Assembly (NCBI RefSeq): GCF_000702945.1
Contig: NZ_JNLE01000003.1
Span: 662,001-726,000 of the forward strand
DNA from: Clostridium sp. KNHs205
GTDB lineage: Bacteria > Bacillota > Clostridia > Lachnospirales > Lachnospiraceae
Length of the DNA stretch: 64,000 nucleotides
Direction of reading: 5' to 3'
Shown: positions 16,832-25,478 of the stretch, one piece after another
Layout of the letters: each line of letters begins with the position of its first letter
Numbering within the stretch: the first letter of the stretch is position 1
The notes under the pieces: generated by a model
Seen by the model: the letters and a program-made list of their open reading frames with translations, nothing else
The model's database searches: none
Told to the model about the DNA's origin: nothing
Made by a program: the position numbers and the translations under genes

Positions 16832-17719
16832 ATGGGAACCATGGGAAGAAAACCATTAGAAAAATTGAAAAATCTATGTATATTTGCTTTGCCGGGATGT
16901 CTGGTGTTTACCGCAGTGGTAATTGTTCCATTTATATATGGATTCTATCTCACGCTAACAGATTGGGACGGAGTCAGCAAACATAAGAACTTGATAGGTT
17001 TTTCAAATTATTTCGAGGTATTTAAAGATGTGAACTTCTGGTCTTCTATGGCACTTACACTAAAATATGTGCTGGCTTCACTGATATTGGTAAATGTGAT
17101 AGCGTTTCTTCTGGCTTATGCTCTGACAAATGGCATGAAAGGCCAGAATTTCTTCCGTACGGGTTTTTTTACTCCGAATCTTATCGGAGGAGTGGTTTTG
17201 GGTTTTATCTGGCAGTTTATATTTTCCAGGGTAATAGTCAGTTTTGGACAAAAGACAGGTGCAGAGCTTTTCTCCGCTTCTTTTTTATCTGATCCCGGCA
17301 AAGCCTTCTGGGCTATGGTCATTGTAACTGTTTGGCAATTATCCGGCTATATGATGCTGATCTATATTGCCGGTTTCACAGGTTTGTCCTCCGATGTTTT
17401 GGAGGCAGCCAGTATAGATGGAGCTACAGGGGTACAGAAATTAAAGAGCATTATCCTGCCCTTAATGGTACCTTCCTTTGTAATCTGTGTGTTCCTTACT
17501 CTGTCCCGTGCTTTTATGGTATACGATGTCAATCTTACTCTGACTGGCGGAGAACCTTATGGTTCAACCAGACTGGTGGCAATGCATGTATACGAAAAGG
17601 CCTTCACTTCCAGAAATTATGGTGTAGGGCAGGCAGAAGCCCTGATTCTATTCCTTGTAGTTGCCATTATCAGTGGAGTCCAGATTTATATCGGGAAAAA
17701 GAAGGAGGTTGAGGCATAA
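16832..17719 (+). CDS. Sugar ABC transporter permease (MalF/UgpA type)
   Basis: First membrane subunit of the CUT1 importer, 295 residues with about six membrane segments. The cytoplasmic EAA loop that docks the ATPase reads EAASIDGATGVQKLKSIILPLM. AAAGGA lies upstream of the ATG, and the stop overlaps the next start (TAATGG). It is separated from the binding-protein gene by 140 bp that contains a GC-rich hairpin at about 16726-16753, which may lower readthrough into the permeases. Confidence 0.9.
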   Translation: MGTMGRKPLEKLKNLCIFALPGCLVFTAVVIVPFIYGFYLTLTDWDGVSKHKNLIGFSNYFEVFKDVNFWSSMALTLKYVLASLILVNVIAFLLAYALTNGMKGQNFFRTGFFTPNLIGGVVLGFIWQFIFSRVIVSFGQKTGAELFSASFLSDPGKAFWAMVIVTVWQLSGYMMLIYIAGFTGLSSDVLEAASIDGATGVQKLKSIILPLMVPSFVICVFLTLSRAFMVYDVNLTLTGGEPYGSTRLVAMHVYEKAFTSRNYGVGQAEALILFLVVAIISGVQIYIGKKKEVEA

Positions 17720-18582
17720 TGGACACAGTTTCTAACATTGGCGGAACCAGGCGTAAGGTGTTAAAGATAACGGGGTTTTTGACCGTAATGATATGTTTTC
17801 TTCTGTATATGATACCTTTTGCACTGATTTTTTTGAACTCTTTTAAAAGGAAAAGAGATATTATAACCGGTCCTTTTTCCTTTGTCACAAAAATGGGTTA
17901 TACCACGGATAACTACTCAGAAGCTTTTGAAAAAATGAACTTTATGAAGGTCTTTGGCAACTCCCTTTTTATAACGGGGTTAAGTACCCTTTTGGTTATA
18001 TTGCTTTCCTCCATGGTAGGATATTATTTTACCCGGGCGAAAAATCTGTTTTCCAAGATATTTTTTTCCTTGATGGCAGCTTCTATGATAATTCCTTTTC
18101 AGGCCATAATGATTCCGCTGGTATCTATTTACGGTTCATATCTGAATGTTCTGAATAACAGGCTTACACTGGTATTTATGCATACCGGTTTTGCTATGAG
18201 CATGTCGGTATTTATCTATCAGGGCTTTATCAAGAGCAGTATTCCCATCTCCCTGGAGGAGGCGGCTTATCTGGATGGCTGTACCAAGCTGCAGACCTTC
18301 CTCCGGGTAGTGTTTCCACTGCTTAAACCTACGACTTCAACCCTGGTAATACTTAATGTACTGGCTTTTTGGAATGATTATTTGCTGCCGTCACTGGTAC
18401 TGGGAAGAAAGCAGTTGTTTACCCTGCCTTTGTCTACCTATGCCTTTTACGGCACCTACTCGGCTAATTTCGGAGTAATAATGGCAGCACTGGTATTAAC
18501 CGTAGCACCCGTCCTTATCCTTCATCTGTTCCTGCAAAAGCAGATTATAAGTGGAGTCATTGCCGGAGCGGTTAAATTATAA
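17719..18582 (+). CDS. Sugar ABC transporter permease (MalG/UgpE type)
   Basis: Second membrane subunit of the CUT1 importer, 287 residues, about six membrane segments. The EAA motif reads EEAAYLDGCTKLQTFLRVVFPLL and the C-terminal QKQIISGVIAGAVKL is typical of this subunit. AAGGAGG lies within the end of the preceding gene and the start overlaps its stop by one base, so the two permeases are translationally coupled. Confidence 0.92.
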   Translation: MDTVSNIGGTRRKVLKITGFLTVMICFLLYMIPFALIFLNSFKRKRDIITGPFSFVTKMGYTTDNYSEAFEKMNFMKVFGNSLFITGLSTLLVILLSSMVGYYFTRAKNLFSKIFFSLMAASMIIPFQAIMIPLVSIYGSYLNVLNNRLTLVFMHTGFAMSMSVFIYQGFIKSSIPISLEEAAYLDGCTKLQTFLRVVFPLLKPTTSTLVILNVLAFWNDYLLPSLVLGRKQLFTLPLSTYAFYGTYSANFGVIMAALVLTVAPVLILHLFLQKQIISGVIAGAVKL

Positions 18583-18605
18583 GATAGGACGAAAGAGAGG
18601 ATAAA

Positions 18606-20060
18606 ATGAAAAAAATTGAAAATAAATGTATGCTTATTACGTATTCAGATTCCCTGGGGAAGGACTTAAAGGAGCTTAAGGAGGTTTTGGATCTATATTT
18701 TTCCAAAGCGGTTGGGGGAGTACATATCCTGCCTTTTTTCCCTTCTTCCGGTGACAGGGGCTTCGCACCCATGGATTATCATAAGGTAGATTCGGCCTTT
18801 GGAGACTGGACAGATATCGAGAAGCTTTCACAAAGATATTATCTGATGTTTGATTATATGATCAACCACATTTCTGCCCAAAGTGAATACTACAAAGATT
18901 TTTTGAAAAAGAAGGAAGCTTCCCCGTATTGGGAGATGTTTATCCGGTATAAGGATTTCTGGGAGCAGGGAGAACCCACCCCTGAACAGATTGATAAGAT
19001 ATATAAGAGAAAGCCCAGAGCTCCTTATGTGGATGCGGTATTTGAAGATGGAACCACTGAAAAGGTATGGTGTACCTTTGACTCGGAACAGATTGACATT
19101 AACTGTAAGACAGAAGTTTCCAAGAAATTTATACGCGATAACCTGACGACCCTGTGCAACCACGGTGCGGCTGTTATTCGTCTGGATGCCTTTGCTTATG
19201 CAACCAAGAAAGCAGATACATCCTGCTTTTTTGTGGAACCGGAGGTTTGGGAGTTCCTTAAGGAATGTGAGGAGATAATACGTCCCTATCAGGCAGAGAT
19301 ACTGCCGGAAATCCATGAGCATTATACCATGCAATTAAAAATTGCAAGAGAGGGCTATTATGTATATGACTTTGCCCTGCCATTCCTGATGATAAATGCC
19401 CTTTATTACGGTAAATCCGAGTATCTTAAGCATTGGCTTGCTATTTGCCCCAGGAGACAATTTACCACTCTTGATACCCATGACGGAATCGGTGTGGTTG
19501 ATGTGAAAGATCTGCTTCCGGAAGAAGAAATTGAGAATACCAAAGAGGATATCTTCCGTTGGGGTGCCAATGTGAAGAAAATCTATAATACAGCGGCTTA
19601 CAACAATCTGGATATCTATCAGATTAACTGCTCTTATTATTCTGCCCTGGGCAATGACGATGATGCTTATTTACTGGCAAGAGCCGTACAGATTTTTGCG
19701 CCGGGAATTCCACAGATTTATTATGTCGGACTTTTGGCCGGAAAAAATGATCTGAAATTATTGGAGGAGACCAAAGAAGGAAGAAATATAAACCGGCATT
19801 ATTATACATTGGAGGAGGTTGCGCAGGAAGTGGAAAGACCGGTGGTAAAAAACTTGATTAAACTGATGGAATTCCGTAACAGCCATCTTTCTTTTGAAGG
19901 AGATATAGAGCTGCCGGACTGCGGGAACAATGAACTTCATATTATTCGAAGGTATAATGAGCACACGGCGGAGCTGATTGCAGATTTTGAAGCAAGATGC
20001 TTTACCATTATGTATTCTCATAATGGAATTATGAAAGAACTTGGTATGGATTATGATTAA
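18606..20060 (+). CDS. gtfA: Sucrose phosphorylase (GH13 subfamily 18)
   Basis: Cytoplasmic enzyme that splits sucrose (or a close glucoside) with phosphate to glucose-1-phosphate and fructose, saving ATP. It is 484 residues, as usual for the family. The nucleophile is Asp194 in IRLDAFAYATKK, the acid/base is Glu235 in LPEIHEHY, and the transition-state stabiliser is Asp293 in LDTHDGIGVVD. The early motif GGVHILPFFPSSGDRGF is typical. GAGAGGA precedes the ATG. It follows the sugar importer and precedes a decayed fructosidase, a LacI regulator and a truncated fructokinase, which supports a sucrose pathway. A sucrose-6-phosphate or glucosylglycerate phosphorylase activity cannot be fully excluded. 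Confidence 0.88.
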   Translation: MKKIENKCMLITYSDSLGKDLKELKEVLDLYFSKAVGGVHILPFFPSSGDRGFAPMDYHKVDSAFGDWTDIEKLSQRYYLMFDYMINHISAQSEYYKDFLKKKEASPYWEMFIRYKDFWEQGEPTPEQIDKIYKRKPRAPYVDAVFEDGTTEKVWCTFDSEQIDINCKTEVSKKFIRDNLTTLCNHGAAVIRLDAFAYATKKADTSCFFVEPEVWEFLKECEEIIRPYQAEILPEIHEHYTMQLKIAREGYYVYDFALPFLMINALYYGKSEYLKHWLAICPRRQFTTLDTHDGIGVVDVKDLLPEEEIENTKEDIFRWGANVKKIYNTAAYNNLDIYQINCSYYSALGNDDDAYLLARAVQIFAPGIPQIYYVGLLAGKNDLKLLEETKEGRNINRHYYTLEEVAQEVERPVVKNLIKLMEFRNSHLSFEGDIELPDCGNNELHIIRRYNEHTAELIADFEARCFTIMYSHNGIMKELGMDYD

Positions 20061-20368
20061 AATCGTTAATTGTTCAAAGAAGTATCTCTATCTGCCCATT
20101 GAAAGGTAAAGTGAAGAAAAATGCCTGGAGATATTTTCTGTGGAAGAGGACGGCAGGGAAATAAAGATAATGGAGTTTATGATACCTCAGGAAATGGAGG
20201 AAAAAGAAGTTGACAGATTTTACATTTTTATTGGATGATGTTATCTTTGAAGTAACGGCAAATCATGATATAATTTTAGGTATATTTGAATTAACGGTAC
20301 CTGTGACATCCATTTCCGCAAAACCGGAACAATTTAAAGAGTACCGGGTATATCAGCTTGAAGGGTAA
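20053..20368 (+). pseudogene. Remnant of a GH32-type fructosidase (N- and C-terminal ends only)
   Basis: An ATG at 20053 overlaps the gtfA stop and reads MIKIVNCSKKYLYLPIER, then a TAA (20107-20109), then SEEKCLEIFSVEEDGREIKIMEF and on to a TGA (20236-20238). In the +1 frame (20222-20368) a second piece reads FLLDDVIFEVTANHDIILG and ends EQFKEYRVYQLEG before TAA. The N-terminal piece resembles the start, and the second piece the C-terminal end, of clostridial GH32 beta-fructosidases as I remember them. The roughly 400-residue catalytic middle is missing. This indicates a large internal deletion plus nonsense and frameshift changes. The family assignment is moderate; that it is a broken gene is clear. 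Confidence 0.65.
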
Positions 20369-20407
20369 CGGCAGGTTGCTTTAAGATAATGAATGGAGGA
20401 TATGGAA

Positions 20408-21385
20408 TTGGCAACATTAAAGGATGTGGCAAAGGAAACCGGACTGACCGTAAGTACGATCTCAAGGGTTCTGAATAACAGAGGTTATATTAGCGAGGAA
20501 ACCAGGCAGAATGTATATGATGCCATGAAAAGGCTGAACTATCAGCCCAATGAAGTAGCACGTTCCCTGTCCAAGAAATCGACGAATACCATAGGTGTTA
20601 TAGTACCTCATATCAGACACCCTTATTTTGCTGAATTAATAAGTAATCTGGAGAACCAGGCATATTTGCATAAATATAAGATTCTATTGTTTAATTCCAA
20701 GGAGAAGGATGAGAAAGAAAGAGAATATCTGGAGATGTGCACCAGCAACCGTGTGTCAGGCGTTATCCTTTGCAGTGGTACGGTAGCGGTAGGGGAATTC
20801 AGCAGGCTGAATATTCCGCTGGTAACCATTGAGCGCTATCTGGAGAATGGAACAGCCTCCATTGAATGTGATAATCTGCAGGGAGGAAGGCTGGCTGCTA
20901 AACATCTGATTGAATCCGGGTGTAAACATCTGATTCATTTCAGTGGTGTCAGTGAGAGGTCTATGCCTGCAGATGCCAGAGGCGAAGGCTTTCGGGAGGT
21001 GTGCAGCTTCTCTGGTATTGATTTTAAAGAGGTCACGACCAGTGAATTACAGTATAATAATCTGGAATACCATGATTTTATTGAAAATATCCTCAAGGAG
21101 AACCCTGATACTGACGGGATCTTTGCCAGTAGTGATCTGATTGCTGCCCAGGTCATACAAGTCTGTGCAAAAATGAAAATCTCCATACCGGAACATTTAA
21201 AAATCGTAGGTTTTGATGATGTTTACCTTGCTTCTCTGACCACCCCCCGGATAACCACAATCCATCAGCCTGTCAGGGAGATGGCACAGATGGCAATTGA
21301 GCTGGTAATTGCGGCAGGGGAAGGTAAGCTGGTACCAAACAGAACAATGCTGCCAGTTTCTTTGATAAAAAGGGAGACGACCTGA
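20408..21385 (+). CDS. LacI-family transcriptional regulator
   Basis: Sugar-responsive repressor, about 325 residues. The N-terminal helix-turn-helix and hinge read ATLKDVAKETGLTVSTISRVLNN, followed by a type-1 periplasmic-binding effector domain (TIGVIVPHIRHPYFAELI, IVGFDDVYLASLTTPRITTIHQP). TTG at 20408 is preferred as start: GGAGG (20395-20399) is eight bases upstream and the product then begins at the usual family position; ATGs at 20393 and 20402 lie within or too near that site. It probably controls the upstream sugar operon through the CAACCGGTTG palindrome at 15189. The stop overlaps the next ATG. The C-terminus looks complete. Confidence 0.9.
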   Translation: MATLKDVAKETGLTVSTISRVLNNRGYISEETRQNVYDAMKRLNYQPNEVARSLSKKSTNTIGVIVPHIRHPYFAELISNLENQAYLHKYKILLFNSKEKDEKEREYLEMCTSNRVSGVILCSGTVAVGEFSRLNIPLVTIERYLENGTASIECDNLQGGRLAAKHLIESGCKHLIHFSGVSERSMPADARGEGFREVCSFSGIDFKEVTTSELQYNNLEYHDFIENILKENPDTDGIFASSDLIAAQVIQVCAKMKISIPEHLKIVGFDDVYLASLTTPRITTIHQPVREMAQMAIELVIAAGEGKLVPNRTMLPVSLIKRETT

Positions 21386-22053
21386 TGCCATTCTATCGAA
21401 ACCCTGGAGCAGATATGATGCTTACGGAGAAAGAAATAGATGAAACCCTGCTTGCCGATACCAGAATCTTTCATTTTGGAACACTCTCCATGACCCATGA
21501 ACCGGTAAGAAGAGCAACAAAACGGGCAGTTAAAGTGGCAAAAGCACAGGGAGCGTTGATTTCCTTTGATCCCAATCTCAGGGAACCTTTATGGGATTCT
21601 TTAAAGACAGCCAGAGAACAGGTAAGCTTTGGATTAGAACACTGTGATATCTTAAAAATCTCCGACAATGAAATTATATGGTTTACCGGGGAGGAAGACT
21701 TGGCCGCAGGGATTAAAAAGCTCCAAAAAGCTTATCCGCTTCCACTGATACTCTTATCTATGGGAGGAAAGGGAAGCCGTACTTATTGTGGAACAGAATA
21801 TGCAGAAGTGCCGGCTTTTCTTCAAGAAAAACCTTTGGATACCACCGGAGCCGGTGATACCTTTTTAGGCTGCTGCCTTCATTATGTATTGGAAAATGGA
21901 ATGCAGCAGCTCAACAAAGAAAGACTTAAGGAGATGCTGATAACTGCTAATGGGGCAGCATCCATCATTACGGGCAGGAAGGGTGCTTTACGGGTAATGC
22001 CGACTATTTCTGAATTGGAGGAATTCTTAAAATCAAAAAGATATGGCTGTTAG
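21385..22053 (+). pseudogene. N-terminally truncated PfkB-family fructokinase
   Basis: C-terminal two thirds of a ribokinase/PfkB sugar kinase, 222 residues against about 320 for the family. The catalytic anion-hole motif is intact (LDTTGAGDTFLG), as are DPNLREPLWDS and ISDNEI. The frame begins MPFYRNPGADMML, which matches an internal position near residue 100 of fructokinases. The N-terminal substrate-binding lid and GG motif are therefore absent. It starts within the LacI stop, so a deletion has joined the regulator end to the middle of the kinase. No other start gives the missing part. It may be translated by coupling but is probably inactive. Confidence 0.8.
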
Positions 22054-22069
22054 GGCGGTAACTCTATTA

Positions 22070-23689
22070 TCAGGATTGACTTATTATGCCTATCAATTCC
22101 TTGCTTTCTTCAAAGCCGGGATTTAAAAGCAGTGATTTCTCCGCATACATCAGAGCTTTTGAAAACTCCTGCAGATTGTAATAACAGAAAGCGATTTCAT
22201 AATAAAGGGCGTCCTCTTCACCATAGAATTCGATGGAGGATTCAAAAAGTGTTATTGCATCCTCGTCACAACCAAAATAACTTAATAACGAACCCAGGCA
22301 ATAGAATAGATTCCCGTCATCACCAATGGGGAAATAATTTTCCCAAACGTGATATATGGCAGTAATCAGTTCCTCCCTGGGGAAATCTTCTTCTTTCTCA
22401 ATTCGTTCCAGAAAGGTCTGATAGAATTCCAGGAAGGTTCTTGCATCCCAGTGGGTAAATCTTAAAAAGGTCAGTAATTCTTTTGAGGTAAGGGATTTAT
22501 TCTTTGGTACCAGTGCCTTTTTCAATACATAGAAGTCATCCGGGCCGATACTTTCTATAATCTCCTGAAAGACCAGGGTAGTTTCAAGAAAATTGTGGGT
22601 GCGTTTACTCAGCAGAAATAAGGACGTGGTTACACTTTCATGTTCATAAATGCTGTGAATTGCACTTCCGCCAAGGCTGTCAAAATATAATTCCATAGCG
22701 TGAAAATTAACCGTCAGGGAGATGGAACCATGTTTTGATAAAAAAGGATGGTAGTTTTTCTCCATAGATAATAAATTACGATATCCTTTATCTGAGGAGA
22801 TTAGTACGAGGTCGTCCTGAAACAGCCTTCTTAACCGGCTGATACATTGAAAAGCAACAATAGGAAGGGAAAAGGCACTATCCTCCAGGCAGTCTTTATA
22901 GTATAGAAGTATTTCATTTACATTGCCTGTGTCATAATATCCGCTGCCAGAGACCAATTTATCAGTATAGGAATAATCCAAGCCCGCCAGAATGGAGTTA
23001 TCTTTTGCATCAACCGGTTCTTCTCTTTCAGTGATTGTAACCAGACCTTCATATAGTTCACCTTTCGAGACATAAAATGTATCCTGGGGGAGACTGTCAA
23101 AAGTATAATTGGCAAATAAGATAAGGGGATTTTTAACCTGTCCGGGTCTAAGAACCTTGCCGCTGTACCTTAAATGCAGTTCTTCATCTTCTGCCATATT
23201 AAAAGTTGCAGCATCTAATACCCCCTCTTCGAAAAAGGGTTTTAAATAGCTGTGCTTCAGCCAGTATTCAACGTTTCTTTCCGCCAGATCCGTAATAAGG
23301 TACTTGAATGACAGTCCCTTTAGAGAGGAATTTTCAAGCATGTGAAGAAAATGCTTCAGAAAAGAGTAAGTAAAACGTCCTACTCCTGCTGCCAGCTCCA
23401 TAATATAAATTGTTGTATTTCTATCAAAAGCTTCACTGGAAGCAATATCCCGGCAGTATCCGAATGCAGTTTTTGCATATAAACTGGCTATATAGGGATT
23501 GGTGGTTATATATTGCGGTACGATTCCTTTTCTCCAGGCTTCCGGTCCCTGGCTGGCATAGAAGTCTTTTTGCAGTTTCCATACCATGGATTGGGACAGG
23601 GGTTTTTCTGCTTCTAATATCTTACCTGTATTTGCTGTACTTTGGGTATTTAGTCTTTTTATATGATAGTTCTTATTGAGTTTGTTCAA
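22070..23689 (-). CDS. SAM-dependent methyltransferase-like protein with C-terminal TPR repeats
   Basis: A 539-residue cytoplasmic protein of unassigned function. Residues 94-112 contain a motif-I-like SAM-binding loop, YIMELAAGVGRFTYSFLKHF, followed by YLITDLAERNVEYW, consistent with a class I methyltransferase fold and resembling MidA-type proteins. The C-terminal region from about residue 450 has helical repeats of TPR type (LGSLLSYFGCDEDAITLFES, ALYYEIAFCYYNLQEFSKAL, AEKSLLLNPGFEES). Upstream lies a 20-bp tandem repeat array that would form part of its 5' region. The fold call is moderate and no substrate can be suggested. Confidence 0.65.
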   Translation of the reverse strand: MNKLNKNYHIKRLNTQSTANTGKILEAEKPLSQSMVWKLQKDFYASQGPEAWRKGIVPQYITTNPYIASLYAKTAFGYCRDIASSEAFDRNTTIYIMELAAGVGRFTYSFLKHFLHMLENSSLKGLSFKYLITDLAERNVEYWLKHSYLKPFFEEGVLDAATFNMAEDEELHLRYSGKVLRPGQVKNPLILFANYTFDSLPQDTFYVSKGELYEGLVTITEREEPVDAKDNSILAGLDYSYTDKLVSGSGYYDTGNVNEILLYYKDCLEDSAFSLPIVAFQCISRLRRLFQDDLVLISSDKGYRNLLSMEKNYHPFLSKHGSISLTVNFHAMELYFDSLGGSAIHSIYEHESVTTSLFLLSKRTHNFLETTLVFQEIIESIGPDDFYVLKKALVPKNKSLTSKELLTFLRFTHWDARTFLEFYQTFLERIEKEEDFPREELITAIYHVWENYFPIGDDGNLFYCLGSLLSYFGCDEDAITLFESSIEFYGEEDALYYEIAFCYYNLQEFSKALMYAEKSLLLNPGFEESKELIGIISQS

Positions 23690-23752
23690 GGCAATTCTCC
23701 TGTACTATTTTATAAGGCTCGTTCGTCTTCAGGTTACTTCAGACAACAGAGG

Positions 23753-24031
23753 CAGCCGGTAATTCCGTTGATCAGACACAGCCGGTAATCATCGAACACA
23801 GCCGGTAATCATCAAAATAGCCAGAAATCATCAGACACAGCCGGTAATCATCGAACACAGCCGGTAATCATCAGACACAGCCGGTAATCATCAGACACAG
23901 CCGGTAATCATCAGACACAGCCGGTAATCATCAGACACAGCCGGTAATCATCGAACACAGCCGGTAATCATCAGACACAGCCGGTAATCATCAAACGCAG
24001 CTGGTAATCATCAGACACAGCCAGAACAAAA
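23753..24031. repeat. 20-bp tandem repeat array (about 13 units)
   Basis: The unit on the plus strand is CAGACACAGCCGGTAATCAT, with variants starting CGAACAC or CAAACGC and one 19-bp diverged unit at 23813-23831. Units are contiguous with no spacers, so it is not CRISPR. On the minus strand the unit reads ATGATTACCGGCTGTGTCTG, so each repeat carries an ATG whose short frame ends in a TGA overlapping the next ATG. The array fills the gap between the methyltransferase-like gene and the LuxR-type gene, both on the minus strand. Confidence 0.92.
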
Positions 24032-24055
24032 TAAGAAAGGCTGCGGCTTAATGGC

Positions 24056-25141
24056 TTATAAGGTTTCGTTATTTAATTTTGCTACTAATTCTGTACGTGA
24101 TTTTACTTCTGTTTTGATAAAAAGTGAAGAGATATGCTTCTTTACTGTAGATAATCCAATATAAAGGGCATCCGCTATTTCGGTATTTGACATACCCTTT
24201 AAAAGAAGTAATGCAATTTCCTTTTCTCGATAGGTTAATGAATACTTCTGCGTTAGTTTTTGTGGCCGGGTATCGTTTCTTTCTAACTTGTTTTCCACTT
24301 TGATCATTTCTTTGGCATTTTCGATAAACTGCTCCGGCGTAATCAGCTTGTCCTTTAATATATGATAACCAACGCCTACTTCAATTTTAACAGGAATATC
24401 ATTGGAGGAGAAATCCAGACCGTTAATCCGTTCATAAATATAATTGCATATTCGCCCTACCTGGTTCTCGTTAATTCCATACATAAGAAGAATAAACCGG
24501 ACTCCGCGGTAAGTGGATATCCAGTCTTTTTCGCGGCGGGGTAGTCCCTTTAGCGCCTTAGACACCTCTTTGATAACCTGATTACCAACTAAATATCCAT
24601 GGGTGTTATTGATGTAATCCATATCCTTTATTTTTATGATAAAAAGGGAAACATTGACGTTTTCCCTATAGGAAATGGCGATGTCATGAGGAAGTCTTTC
24701 AAAGATAAACTGGTCATTGTATAAGCTCGTCAGGGCATTCTTAACGATCGATAGATTTTGCTTACGGATTAATTTAATAATGTCATCGAATTTTTGATCA
24801 TTCTCAAGGTAATCAGAGGAGACATTCTGCATTAATTCCAGTACTACATTATAATTTCGCAATGGTACTGCCGTCATAATATAAATGTTTGTTTCATTGT
24901 ATTCTATCTTTGTATATATTTTATTCTGATTGTAGGCCCTCATTGAGATGCAGTTTTCACAGACTTTATTGTTCTGCCAGAAATCATAGCAGTTATCGTT
25001 TACCTTTAAAAGATTACCGGAATCTTTCATTATTTTGTATACTTTTTTTTCGATTGGATTAACCAAACGAATACTCTCATACAAATTTTCTATGAAATTA
25101 AAATCCAAAATCATTTTTTCAATCGAATTAAGATTTTCCAT
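24056..25141 (-). CDS. LuxR-type regulator with PAS-like and degenerate GGDEF-like domains
   Basis: Probable cytoplasmic signal-responsive transcription factor, about 361 residues. The N-terminal 130 residues look PAS-like and carry Cys residues in DFWQNNKVCENCIS. The middle (about 140-290) resembles a GGDEF fold (LTSLYNDQFIFERLP, MDYINNTHGYLVGNQVIKEV), but the signature position reads RGVRF, so diguanylate cyclase activity is unlikely. The C-terminal LuxR HTH is clear (LTYREKEIALLLLKGMSNTE, IGLSTVKKHISSLFIKTEVK). ATG at 25141 is chosen because GGGAG lies just upstream; a GTG at 25168 would add nine residues. It is divergent from a chemotaxis receptor across about 340 bp in which I call no promoter. 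Confidence 0.8.
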   Translation of the reverse strand: MENLNSIEKMILDFNFIENLYESIRLVNPIEKKVYKIMKDSGNLLKVNDNCYDFWQNNKVCENCISMRAYNQNKIYTKIEYNETNIYIMTAVPLRNYNVVLELMQNVSSDYLENDQKFDDIIKLIRKQNLSIVKNALTSLYNDQFIFERLPHDIAISYRENVNVSLFIIKIKDMDYINNTHGYLVGNQVIKEVSKALKGLPRREKDWISTYRGVRFILLMYGINENQVGRICNYIYERINGLDFSSNDIPVKIEVGVGYHILKDKLITPEQFIENAKEMIKVENKLERNDTRPQKLTQKYSLTYREKEIALLLLKGMSNTEIADALYIGLSTVKKHISSLFIKTEVKSRTELVAKLNNETL

Positions 25142-25478
25142 ATTACTCCCATCCATGCGCTTTAGCACACGTACAATTCAGATAGTATCCTATCCCAGCA
25201 GAGCCTTGTCACACATACAACTCAGGGGGGTATATTACAAGGTTTTCTATATTCTATGCTCCATTGCAGGCAGAATCTGATAACGGATATGACACTGCCA
25301 TAAATCTAGGTGCCAATTATACTCTTTTCAATAGTTCATTTATTGCTATTTTGTAAAACAAATTACAGTATATGGTAACAAAAGTATACTTTTGACCCAT
25401 AACGTTTTATCTGACGCTATTATATCATATTGGTATAGAAATCAACAACCAATAACAGTTTGGAAAGGAATTGATTTT

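Noticed and set aside
23753..24031. CRISPR array
   Set aside because: Units are contiguous 20-bp tandem repeats with no unique spacers, and no cas genes are nearby.
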